DNA of 64,000 nt from the NCBI RefSeq assembly GCF_003435375.1, contig NZ_QWGL01000013.1:1-64000 (forward strand), given 5' to 3'. Under the pieces are notes generated by a model. The model had not been told where the DNA came from. It did no database searches and saw only the letters and a list, made by a program, of their open reading frames with translations. The position numbers and the translations under genes were made by a program. The first letter of the stretch is position 1. Each line of letters begins with the position of its first letter. Origin of the DNA: Clostridium sp. AM34-11AC (GTDB lineage: Bacteria; Bacillota; Clostridia; Lachnospirales; Lachnospiraceae). Shown one piece after another: positions 26,436 to 34,155 of this stretch.

Positions 26436-26621
26436 CCGCTGGGGAACTTCTTTGCTCCCATATGCGGGAAATTATACTTGATTTGCTGCCTGTTCCGGGG
26501 TGGGGAACAGACAGTAGTCACTTTACGGATCGATATTTAAGTATAGGGGGTTATGGGGAAGATCCGTAAAATGCGAGAAGGGCACCGGGGTGTATGTTTC
26601 ATGCACCCAAGCGCCCTTGCT
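26436..26621 (-). promoter_or_regulatory. structured 5' leader of glnN
   Basis: Reading on the minus strand, three hairpins precede the coding region: aagggc...gccctt with inner gggtg/caccc (26579-26617), tttacggatc / gatccgtaaa (26522-26570), and ctgtctgttcc / ggaacaggcag (about 26488-26516). There is no T tract, so this is not a simple terminator. It may be a protein-binding or riboswitch-like leader. I recognise no glutamine riboswitch core. Confidence 0.5.
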
Positions 26622-26632
26622 CTTATGGTGGT

Positions 26633-26662
26633 ATAATATACTCGTTTTTCAGGATTTGTCAA
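26633..26662 (-). promoter_or_regulatory. promoter of glnN
   Basis: On the minus strand TTGACA (26662-26657) is followed after 16-18 bases by overlapping TATATT/TATTAT (26640-26633). Transcription starts near 26625, giving a leader of about 210 bases. Confidence 0.7.
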
Positions 26663-26876
26663 CACATTTTTTTGAATCTTTTTTTGATCACAGACAGCGT
26701 TCCTATTATTAAACATTTTTCTGTTTCGGATGGTCTTACAGTTGTTCTGCCGTTTCAAGGAGTCAAAACAGTTTTAAACAATTCTATGTCAGGACATAAG
26801 AATCGTCTTTTCAGGCTGCGGATCCCGTATGGAAGGAATTGGATGAAAAAACTTTAACAAACTGCGAAAAAACTAC

Positions 26877-26905
26877 TTTACAAATTTGAAAAAATGGAAT
26901 ATAGT
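26877..26905 (+). promoter_or_regulatory. promoter upstream of pyrG
   Basis: TTTACA (26877-26882), 17-bp spacer, TATAGT (26900-26905). It would start a transcript near 26912, which meets a terminator at 26993-27031. Confidence 0.6.
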
Positions 26906-26911
26906 AGTTCC

Positions 26912-27031
26912 ATATTTTTTTAGCGCAGTCAATACCTATGAGCAATTAATCCTGCGTAAAAATAAGTTTCATAGTGATGGAATGAATTAGACAAAGGTGT
27001 CAGAGTCTTAGTACTTCTGTCACCTTTTTTT
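26912..27031 (+). ncRNA. candidate pyrG attenuator leader or small RNA ending in a terminator
   Basis: The stretch between the promoter and the hairpin AAAGGTGtCAGAG / TCTGtCACCTTTTTTT (26993-27031) contains no ORF. It is either a short RNA of about 115 bases or the terminator arm of a pyrG attenuator. An upstream pairing gcgcag/ctgcgt (26923-26957) and tttcat/atggaa (26966-26982) could be part of an alternative fold. Confidence 0.5.
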
Positions 27032-27035
27032 ACTT

Positions 27036-27205
27036 GAAAGCGTTGTCAAGCGGTTAGACATTCTGCGTGCCTGCACGCAGTGAAGAATAGGCATTTGACG
27101 GCCAAGCCGGTATGGTAAGCAGGGCGATAGCCCGGATTACGAATGCTGGCGGTAGCTGCGGGAGTGCCGAAGCCACGGAGCAGCTGGCTTTCAGCATTAT
27201 ATGAA
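27036..27205 (+). promoter_or_regulatory. folded leader immediately before pyrG
   Basis: It contains a ctgcgtg-cctg-cacgcag hairpin flanked by attct/agaat and tgtcaa/ttgacg pairings, then gggc-gata-gccc, then a long stem aatgctg/cagcatt enclosing agctgc/gcagct. The first 73 bases align without gaps to a segment upstream of dapL (29310-29382). Such conservation with paired changes points to a functional RNA, not random sequence. Confidence 0.55.
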
Positions 27206-27252
27206 ACTACAGTTTCCCCACATTAACAGTAATATAAATTTGGAGGTAAGGT

Positions 27253-29001
27253 ATGGCAGTTAAATACGTATTCGTCACGGGAGGCGTTGTCTCCGGACTC
27301 GGCAAAGGTATTACCGCCGCATCCCTTGGACGTCTCTTAAAGGCAAGAGGTTACCAGGTAACGATGCAGAAGTTCGATCCTTATATCAATATTGATCCGG
27401 GTACCATGAATCCGATCCAGCATGGAGAAGTGTTCGTCACAGACGATGGAACAGAGACCGACCTGGACCTTGGACATTATGAACGCTTCATTGATGAGAG
27501 CCTTGATAAGAACTCCAACGTAACCACCGGAAAGATCTACTGGACCGTTCTTCAAAAAGAGCGTCACGGAGACTTCGGCGGAGGTACCGTACAGGTGATC
27601 CCACACATCACAAACGAGATCAAAGCAAGATTTTACCGCGCGAAATCCCCGGATGAGGACCGCATCGCGATCATTGAGGTCGGCGGTACCGTCGGCGATA
27701 TCGAGAGCCAGCCGTTCTTAGAGGCGATCCGTCAGTTCCGCCACGAGATCGGATACCAGAACTCAGTTCTGATCCATGTAACGCTTGTTCCATATTTAAA
27801 GGCATCCGGCGAATTAAAGACAAAACCGACCCAGCAGAGTGTTAAAGCCCTTCAGGGAATGGGAATCTTCCCGGATGTGATCGTATGCCGTACTGAGGTT
27901 CCGCTTGAGGATGGCATTGAGAGCAAGATCGCATTATTCTGCAACGTCCCGGAGGATCATGTGCTCCAGAACCTGGATGTTGAATATTTATACGAAGCTC
28001 CACTTGCAATGGAAAAAGAGCGCCTGGCCCAGGTCGTATGTGAGTGCCTGAACATTCCGTGCCCGGAGCCGCAGCTCGGCGATTGGAAACAGATGGTGGA
28101 CGCGTTAAAGAATCCGACGAGCGAAGTGACCATCGCCCTGGTAGGAAAATATATCCAGCTTCATGACGCATACCTCAGCGTTATGGAGGCATTAAAGCAC
28201 GGAGGCATCGCAAACCGCACAAAGGTATCCATCAAGTGGGTGGATTCCGAGTTCTTAACTCCGGAGATCCTCGATGACACCTTTGCCGGTGTGGACGGAA
28301 TCATTATTCCGGGCGGTTTTGGTTCCAGAGGAACCGAGGGAATGATCCTGGCAGCCAACTATGCGAGAGAGAACAAGATCCCATTCCTCGGAATCTGCCT
28401 CGGCATGCAGATGGCCATGGTCGCATTTGCGAGAAATGTTCTGGGATATGAGGATGCAAACAGCTCCGAACTGAATCCGGATACAACACATCCGGTGGTT
28501 GATCTGATGCCGGATCAGAACGGCATTGAGAACCTTGGCGGAACCTTACGTCTTGGTTCCTATCCGTGTGTTCTCGACAAAAAGTCCAAGGCATATGCCC
28601 TTTATGGAACACAATTGATCAATGAGCGTCACAGACACCGCTTTGAGATCAACAACCATTACCGCGATGATTTTACATCCCATGGCATGATGATCTCCGG
28701 TCAGTCCCCGGACGGTCATATCGTTGAGATGATCGAGCTCCCGGATCACCCGTTCTATGTGGGAATCCAGGCTCATCCAGAATTAAAATCAAGACCGAAC
28801 CATGCACATCCGCTTTTCGCAGGCTTTGTTGAAAGTGCGGAGGAGCAGGGCGTGCTCAGACGTGCAAAGAAGCTTCTCATGAAGAGAAATCATCTTTCCG
28901 AGCCGGAAGCGCACCGCTATCTCCAGAAGACCAGCATGGACACAGGAAGAACCATGACGGAGAGCGCCCATATGGTCACCATGCTGATCCAGGAAGATTA
29001 A
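27253..29001 (+). CDS. pyrG: CTP synthase with C-terminal ANTAR-like domain
   Basis: The first 530 residues are a complete CTP synthase: the P-loop region [20 protein letters not shown], the [15 protein letters not shown] and [13 protein letters not shown] motifs of the amidoligase domain, and a class I glutaminase with Cys in [12 protein letters not shown] and the His-Glu pair in [12 protein letters not shown]. It converts UTP to CTP using glutamine. CTP synthases usually stop soon after HPLFAGFV. Here about 50 more residues follow (533-582), reading [20 protein letters not shown] and continuing [20 protein letters not shown]. This matches the ANTAR RNA-binding consensus (AKxxLM, LSExEA, AM, and the late Ala). 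RBS: TTGGAGGTAAGG. Confidence 0.95.
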   Translation: MAVKYVFVTGGVVSGLGKGITAASLGRLLKARGYQVTMQKFDPYINIDPGTMNPIQHGEVFVTDDGTETDLDLGHYERFIDESLDKNSNVTTGKIYWTVLQKERHGDFGGGTVQVIPHITNEIKARFYRAKSPDEDRIAIIEVGGTVGDIESQPFLEAIRQFRHEIGYQNSVLIHVTLVPYLKASGELKTKPTQQSVKALQGMGIFPDVIVCRTEVPLEDGIESKIALFCNVPEDHVLQNLDVEYLYEAPLAMEKERLAQVVCECLNIPCPEPQLGDWKQMVDALKNPTSEVTIALVGKYIQLHDAYLSVMEALKHGGIANRTKVSIKWVDSEFLTPEILDDTFAGVDGIIIPGGFGSRGTEGMILAANYARENKIPFLGICLGMQMAMVAFARNVLGYEDANSSELNPDTTHPVVDLMPDQNGIENLGGTLRLGSYPCVLDKKSKAYALYGTQLINERHRHRFEINNHYRDDFTSHGMMISGQSPDGHIVEMIELPDHPFYVGIQAHPELKSRPNHAHPLFAGFVESAEEQGVLRRAKKLLMKRNHLSEPEAHRYLQKTSMDTGRTMTESAHMVTMLIQED

Positions 29002-29087
29002 TGTTTATCCCCGCCGTGTGCGGAGAGCCAAGCTGGACCTGCAAGTCGGTAATCATCCGGCACTTTACCTGGTTATTGCGAAAAAAA

Positions 29088-29246
29088 TTGTTACAGTTCA
29101 GTCATTATAGCTTCTTGTTTTCATATTCATGAAAACAAGAAGCTTGGTGGTTCCACCATATGCTGATTTGGATGAAAAAGTGCTTATGCAAGCAAGCTTG
29201 CAACACACTTTCTCATTCAAACCAGCGCATGGCTGAACTGTAACAA
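29088..29246. repeat. 159-bp multi-branched inverted-repeat element
   Basis: Perfect 14-bp ends ttgttacagttcag / ctgaactgtaacaa enclose three further hairpins: a 16-bp stem agcttcttgttttcat / atgaaaacaagaagct (29108-29143), tggtgg-tt-ccacca (29145-29158), and a long imperfect arm gctgatttggatga / tcattcaaaccagc with an inner gcaagc-aa-gcttgc. The symmetry resembles a MITE or large repetitive palindrome; as RNA it would be a four-way junction. It lies between pyrG and dapL, with no gene inside. Confidence 0.75.
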
Positions 29247-29309
29247 AAAGTTAAAGTATTTTCCGGATTTTTACTGCAGTTTTTGCATATGTGTGGTATA
29301 TTTACATAT

Positions 29310-29382
29310 AAAAGTGTTGCAAAGCGACTAACCGGATAGCGTGCATGCACGCAGAGCCGCTTAGTCATTTGACAACCAGACC
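29310..29382 (+). promoter_or_regulatory. structured leader element upstream of dapL, repeat of the pyrG one
   Basis: Aligns gap-free with 27035-27107: shared blocks include gttg, aagcg, gcgtgc, tgcacgcag and catttgac. Folding gives gttg-caaa / tttgacaac as the outer stem, gactaa/ttagtc, and gcgtgc-gcacgc as the tip. It ends about 35 bases before the dapL start and could overlap translation control. Confidence 0.55.
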
Positions 29383-29416
29383 CCACATGCATTTACAGAA
29401 AGAGAGGATTTGAGAC

Positions 29417-30631
29417 ATGTTTAAAGTCAATGAAAATTTTGCCAAGCTGCCGGGCAGCTATCTCTTCGCAAATATCGCAAAGAGAGTATCCGCATTTCAG
29501 GCAGAGCACCCGGAAAAGGAGATTATCCGTCTTGGAATCGGTGATGTGACACAGCCGATCGCACCGGCGATCATTGAGGCGATGCACAAAGCTGTCGATG
29601 AGATGGGACATGCCGAGACTTTCCACGGCTACGCTCCGGAGCAGGGCTATGACTTTTTAAGAAATATTATTGCAAAAGAAGATTTCCAGGAGAAAGGCTG
29701 CGACATCTCTGCTGACGAGATCTTCATATCCGACGGTGCAAAGTGCGACTGCGGAAATATCCAGGAATTATTCTCCTTAGACAGCGTTATCGCTGTATGC
29801 GACCCGGTATACCCGGTATACGTGGATTCCAATGTTATGGCAGGCCGCAGCGGTCTTTACAACGGTGAGACAGGCCGTTTCGACAAGATCGTATATATGC
29901 CGTGTACGGCTGACAACGGATTCCTTCCGGAGTTCCCGAAGGAACATGTAGACGTGATCTATCTCTGCTTCCCGAACAATCCGACCGGTGAAGCGATCAA
30001 GAAGGCTGATCTTCAGGCATGGGTGGACTATGCAAATAAGAATGGCGCTGTCATCATCTTCGATTCCGCTTACGAGGCTTATATCACAGAAGAAGGAATC
30101 CCGCACTCCATCTATGAGTGTGAGGGTGCAAAGACCTGCGCCATCGAGCTGCGCAGCTTTTCCAAGAAGGCCGGCTTTACAGGCATGCGTCTCGGCTTTG
30201 CTGTGATCCCGAAGGACTTAAAGTGCGGCGATGTCAGCTTAAATGCCATGTGGATGCGCCGTCAGGGCTCCAAGTACAATGGAACCCCGTATATCATCCA
30301 GCGTGCCGGTGAGGCTGTCTACTCTCCGGAAGGAAAGGTGCAGGTCGCTGAGCAGATCGCCCGCTACATGAAGAATGCAAAGACCATCTATACAGGCTTA
30401 AAGGACGCAGGCTATACCGTATACGGCGGTGTAAACTCCCCGTATATCTGGTTAAAGACTCCGAACGACATGAAGTCCTGGGATTTCTTTGATTATCTGT
30501 TAAACAATGCTGGTATCGTGGGCACTCCTGGTGCAGGATTCGGTCCGTCCGGAGAGGGATATTTCCGGATCACTGCTTTCGGAACTTACGAAAATTCTTT
30601 AAAAGCACTTGACAGAATCAAAAATCTCTGA
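29417..30631 (+). CDS. dapL: LL-diaminopimelate aminotransferase
   Basis: The 404-residue fold-type I aminotransferase starts [20 protein letters not shown], the DapL signature. It has [20 protein letters not shown], the cofactor motif [10 protein letters not shown], and the PLP Lys in [17 protein letters not shown]. It converts tetrahydrodipicolinate directly to LL-diaminopimelate using glutamate, for lysine and peptidoglycan. Its presence replaces the DapD/ArgD/DapE steps. The ribosome binding site is GAGAGGATTTGAGAC. It sits after a repeated RNA element shared with pyrG. Confidence 0.96.
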   Translation: MFKVNENFAKLPGSYLFANIAKRVSAFQAEHPEKEIIRLGIGDVTQPIAPAIIEAMHKAVDEMGHAETFHGYAPEQGYDFLRNIIAKEDFQEKGCDISADEIFISDGAKCDCGNIQELFSLDSVIAVCDPVYPVYVDSNVMAGRSGLYNGETGRFDKIVYMPCTADNGFLPEFPKEHVDVIYLCFPNNPTGEAIKKADLQAWVDYANKNGAVIIFDSAYEAYITEEGIPHSIYECEGAKTCAIELRSFSKKAGFTGMRLGFAVIPKDLKCGDVSLNAMWMRRQGSKYNGTPYIIQRAGEAVYSPEGKVQVAEQIARYMKNAKTIYTGLKDAGYTVYGGVNSPYIWLKTPNDMKSWDFFDYLLNNAGIVGTPGAGFGPSGEGYFRITAFGTYENSLKALDRIKNL

Positions 30632-30669
30632 TAAAACATAAAACATCAAAAAGATATCAAACAAAGGCG

Positions 30670-30962
30670 TTGAAGGAAACTCCCTTTCGAAAGACTTTAC
30701 AGAGAACCGTGTGACAGCTGAGAGCATGGAAGAAACGAGAAAGGCGGGAACGCTCCGGAGCCGGCTGCTCGAAGATCGGATACGATGGTAGGACAGCACG
30801 CAAGCTGCACGTTACGCGGCCGAGTCGTTAGGATGATGGTCCGACAGCGAAAGCGGCGACTCATGAGTGGCATGGAAATGCAATGCGGGTGGTACCGCGG
30901 GTGATATAGATCCCGTCCCGGAGAACTTTTAAAAGCAAAAGTCTCCGGGGCGGGATTTTTGT
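30670..30962 (+). promoter_or_regulatory. T-box leader of aspS-gatCAB
   Basis: The T-box sequence AATGCGGGTGGTACCGCGGG lies at 30882-30901. The terminator (TCCCGTCCCGGAGA / TCTCCGGGGCGGGA, then TTTTT) lies at 30910-30961. Stem I is visible upstream with the AG bulge CAGAGA and a ccgtg/catgg apical stem. The specifier is uncertain; an AAC (Asn) within gaaacga is possible, which would suit control by tRNA-Asn. Uncharged tRNA would favour readthrough. Confidence 0.92.
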
Positions 30963-31016
30963 TGTTCAAGCTAAAAGGCCTCAAATTTTACCCCACAAAT
31001 TTAGGAGGATCAGATT

Positions 31017-32348
31017 ATGGAGTTTGTAACAGGATTAGAAGACAGAAAAGTAAAAACTCTTGAAGAATTGGAAAGAGAAGAGTCCGTTGGTACCGAAGTT
31101 ACCGTTGAAGGCATGGTACACAGCATCCGCGATATGGGAGAAATTTCCTTTGTGATCTTAAGAAGCCGCGATGGTCTCTTACAGACCGTGATCCAGGCAG
31201 GAACCGGAAAGGAAGTCCTCTCCGAGATCCGTGAAGGTCAGGCAGTTCGCGTGACTGGAACTGTTTTCAAGGAAGAGCGCGCACCCCACGGAATTGAGAT
31301 CCATCTTGCCGATGCAAGGATCCTTTCAAAACCGGAAGAGCCGATGCCAATTGCCATCGACAAGTGGAAACTTCCCACATCCCTGGAGGCAAACTTAAAC
31401 CGCCGCGCCATCGCATTAAGAAACGTCCGCGAGCGAGCGAAATTCCGCATCCAGGAAGGTATCTGCCGCGGCTTCCGCGAGTTTATGACAAGCCAGGGAT
31501 TTACCGAGATCCATACCCCGAAGATCGGCGCGAAATCCGCAGAGGGCGGTGCAAACCTCTTTAAGCTCCAGTACTTCCACAGACCGGCAGTTCTGGCGCA
31601 GAGCCCGCAGTTCTACAAACAGATGATGGTCGGCGTGTTCGACAGAGTCTTTGAGACCGGTCCGGTGTTCCGTGCAGAGAAGCACAACACAAAGAGACAT
31701 TTAAACGAGTACACAAGCCTTGATTTTGAGATGGGATTCATCGACAGCTTCATGGATATCTGCAAGATGGAGACAGCGATGCTGCAGTACGTGGTAGAAC
31801 TTCTGAAGAAAGACTACGCGAAGGAGGTCGCCCTGTTAAAGATCGAACTTCCGAACGTGGAAAAAATCCCATTCGTCCGCTTCGATGAAGCGAAACGGCT
31901 GATCGCTGAAAAGTATGACAGACAGATCAGAAGCCCACATGACTTAGAGCCGGAGGAAGAGGCGCTGATCGGCGAGTACTTCAAATCTGAGTACGGAGCA
32001 GATTTTGTTTTCGTTACCCACTATCCGTCAAAGAAACGTCCGTTCTATGCGATGGACGATCCGGAGAACAAGGAATTCACCTTAAGCTTTGACCTTTTAT
32101 TCCGCGGTCTTGAGATCACCACAGGCGGCCAGCGGATCCATGATTACGAGACGCTCTTAAAGAAGATCGCGGAAAAAGGCATGGACATCGAGGGGATGGA
32201 AGATTATCTTGACTGCTTCAAATACGGAATGCCGCCCCACGGTGGTCTCGGAATCGGCCTTGAGCGCCTGACCATGAAGATGATCGGAGAGGACAACGTC
32301 CGTGAGGCATGCCTGTTCCCGAGAGATATGACAAGATTAAAACCGTGA
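31017..32348 (+). CDS. aspS: aspartate-tRNA ligase, archaeal type (likely Asp/Asn nondiscriminating)
   Basis: The 443-residue class II synthetase is shorter than the bacterial AspRS (about 590) and lacks the GAD insertion. It has the archaeal/eukaryotic arrangement: N-terminal OB anticodon-binding fold (EVTVEGMVHSIRDMGEISFV), motif 2 around VFETGPVFRAEKHNTKRHLN, AVLAQSPQFYKQMM, and motif 3 GLGIGLERLTMKMIG. Followed directly by gatCAB, it very likely charges tRNA-Asn with Asp for amidation. A separate bacterial-type AspRS would be expected elsewhere. An AsnRS is a close relative, but the Gly-Gly-Ala-Asn-Leu-Phe and SPQFYKQ motifs favour AspRS. Confidence 0.88.
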   Translation: MEFVTGLEDRKVKTLEELEREESVGTEVTVEGMVHSIRDMGEISFVILRSRDGLLQTVIQAGTGKEVLSEIREGQAVRVTGTVFKEERAPHGIEIHLADARILSKPEEPMPIAIDKWKLPTSLEANLNRRAIALRNVRERAKFRIQEGICRGFREFMTSQGFTEIHTPKIGAKSAEGGANLFKLQYFHRPAVLAQSPQFYKQMMVGVFDRVFETGPVFRAEKHNTKRHLNEYTSLDFEMGFIDSFMDICKMETAMLQYVVELLKKDYAKEVALLKIELPNVEKIPFVRFDEAKRLIAEKYDRQIRSPHDLEPEEEALIGEYFKSEYGADFVFVTHYPSKKRPFYAMDDPENKEFTLSFDLLFRGLEITTGGQRIHDYETLLKKIAEKGMDIEGMEDYLDCFKYGMPPHGGLGIGLERLTMKMIGEDNVREACLFPRDMTRLKP

Positions 32349-32373
32349 TGGTATAGAGAAAGGATTTGAGATT

Positions 32374-32667
32374 ATGGCAGAGATGATCACCGATAAGACG
32401 ATGGATGAGATTGAGATCCTGGCAAAACTTCACCTGACAGAAGACGAGAAAGAAAAATCAAGACAGGATCTTCAGCAGATGCTCGATTATGTTGATATGC
32501 TGAATCAATTAGATACCTCCGATGTGGAACCGTTGACCCACATCTTCCCGATCAAGAACGTGTTCCGCGAGGACGTTGTTCTTGAGAGTACCCCGAAGGA
32601 AGAATTGTTAAAGAATGCGCCGAAGGAAAAGGACGGACAGTTCCTTGTTCCAAAAACCATCGGTTAG
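32374..32667 (+). CDS. gatC: Asp/Glu-tRNA amidotransferase subunit C
   Basis: A 97-residue GatC with the usual helical N-terminus (DEIEILAKLHLTEDEKEKSR) and the extended tail LEPLTHIFPIKNVFRED-like segment (here VEPLTHIFPIKNVFREDVV). It stabilises GatA-GatB. It is the second gene of the aspS-gatCAB operon, 25 bases after aspS. Confidence 0.96.
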   Translation: MAEMITDKTMDEIEILAKLHLTEDEKEKSRQDLQQMLDYVDMLNQLDTSDVEPLTHIFPIKNVFREDVVLESTPKEELLKNAPKEKDGQFLVPKTIG

Positions 32668-32679
32668 GAGGAGACGGAT

Positions 32680-34155
32680 ATGAAAATACTGGAACTTTCC
32701 GCCACAGAGCTGGCAAAGAAGATAAAAGCAGGCGAGATCACCTCAGAGGAAGCCGCAAAGGCGTCCCTGGCGCAGATCGCGAAGGAAGATCAGAAGATCC
32801 GCGCGTACCTCACCGTGGATGAGGAGAAGGTCTTAGCACGGGCAAAGGAAGTGGACAATGGAATCCGTTCCGGAAAATACACAGGCCCGTTGGCAGGTGT
32901 CCCGATCGCAGTGAAAGATAATATCTGTACAAAAGACATGAGGACCACATGTGCTTCAAAGATCCTTGAAAACTTTGTCCCGTTCTATGATGCGACGGCG
33001 GTCACAAGGATCACAGATGCCGGCATGGTGATTCTCGGAAAGACAAACATGGATGAGTTCGCCATGGGAAGTACCACCGAGACTTCCGCATTTGCGGTTA
33101 CAAAGAACCCGTGGGATACGGAACATGTTCCGGGCGGTTCCTCCGGCGGTTCCTGCGCGGCGGTCGCAGCCGGTGAATGCTTCGCGGCTCTCGGCTCTGA
33201 TACCGGCGGATCCATCCGCCAGCCGAGCTCCTACTGCGGCGTTACCGGAATCAAACCGACATACGGAACGGTTTCCCGTTTTGGCCTTGTGGCTTACGCG
33301 TCTTCCCTGGACCAGATCGGACCGATCGGCAAGAATGCAGCCGACTGTGCGGCCCTTCTTGAGACCATCACAAGCCATGACGAGAAAGACAGCACCTCCA
33401 TGGAGAGAACGGACACGGATTTCACTTCCGCCATCGGAAAAGATATCCGCGGCATGAAGATCGGTATCCCGAAGGAGTATCTGTCGGACGGACTTGACGA
33501 TGATGTGAGAGCAGCCATCGAGCAGTGTGCAGCCTACTTAAAGGAGTGCGGGGCAGATGTAGAATACTTTGACCTCGGTCTTATGGAGTACACGATCCCG
33601 GCATATTACGTGATCGCGGCTGCGGAGGCAAGCTCTAACTTAGAGCGTTTCGACGGTGTCAAATACGGCTACCGCGCGAAAGAGTACGAAGGTCTCCACG
33701 ACATGTACAAGCGTTCCAGATCCGAGGGATTCGGGCCGGAGGTCAAGAGAAGAATTATGCTGGGTTCCTTCGTTTTAAGCTCCGGATATTATGACGCATA
33801 TTACCTGAAAGCGTTAAAGGTACGTGCCCTGATCAAGAAAGCCTTTGACGAGGCATTTGCAAAGTACGACATCATTCTCGGACCGGCAGCCCCGACGGCA
33901 GCTCCAAAGATCGGAACTTCTTTAAGCGATCCGATGAAGATGTATTTAAGCGATATTTATACGGTTGCCGTAAACCTTGCAGGTCTTCCGGGACTCACAG
34001 TCCCGTGCAGCATAAACGAAAAGGGACTACCGATCGGTGTCCAGCTTCTCGGTGACTGCTTCAGAGAAAAGACCCTGTTTGCCGCAGCATCCGCCATCGA
34101 GAATGTCCGCGGTGGATGGACACTTCCGTTTGCCAGAAAGGAGACCTTATCATGA
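32680..34155 (+). CDS. gatA: Asp/Glu-tRNA amidotransferase subunit A
   Basis: The 491-residue amidase has the Lys-cisSer-Ser triad: Lys in VPIAVKDNICTKD near 78, the Gly-rich GGSSGGSCAAVAAGEC loop, and the nucleophile Ser in GSDTGGSIRQPSSYCG. It hydrolyses glutamine and sends ammonia to GatB. Its stop overlaps the gatB start (ATGA, 34152-34155). Confidence 0.97.
   Translation: MKILELSATELAKKIKAGEITSEEAAKASLAQIAKEDQKIRAYLTVDEEKVLARAKEVDNGIRSGKYTGPLAGVPIAVKDNICTKDMRTTCASKILENFVPFYDATAVTRITDAGMVILGKTNMDEFAMGSTTETSAFAVTKNPWDTEHVPGGSSGGSCAAVAAGECFAALGSDTGGSIRQPSSYCGVTGIKPTYGTVSRFGLVAYASSLDQIGPIGKNAADCAALLETITSHDEKDSTSMERTDTDFTSAIGKDIRGMKIGIPKEYLSDGLDDDVRAAIEQCAAYLKECGADVEYFDLGLMEYTIPAYYVIAAAEASSNLERFDGVKYGYRAKEYEGLHDMYKRSRSEGFGPEVKRRIMLGSFVLSSGYYDAYYLKALKVRALIKKAFDEAFAKYDIILGPAAPTAAPKIGTSLSDPMKMYLSDIYTVAVNLAGLPGLTVPCSINEKGLPIGVQLLGDCFREKTLFAAASAIENVRGGWTLPFARKETLS

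Noticed and set aside
26912..27031. Bacillus-type pyrG reiterative-transcription attenuator
   Set aside because: The predicted transcript start is not GGGC and the terminator 5' arm is not pyrimidine-rich.
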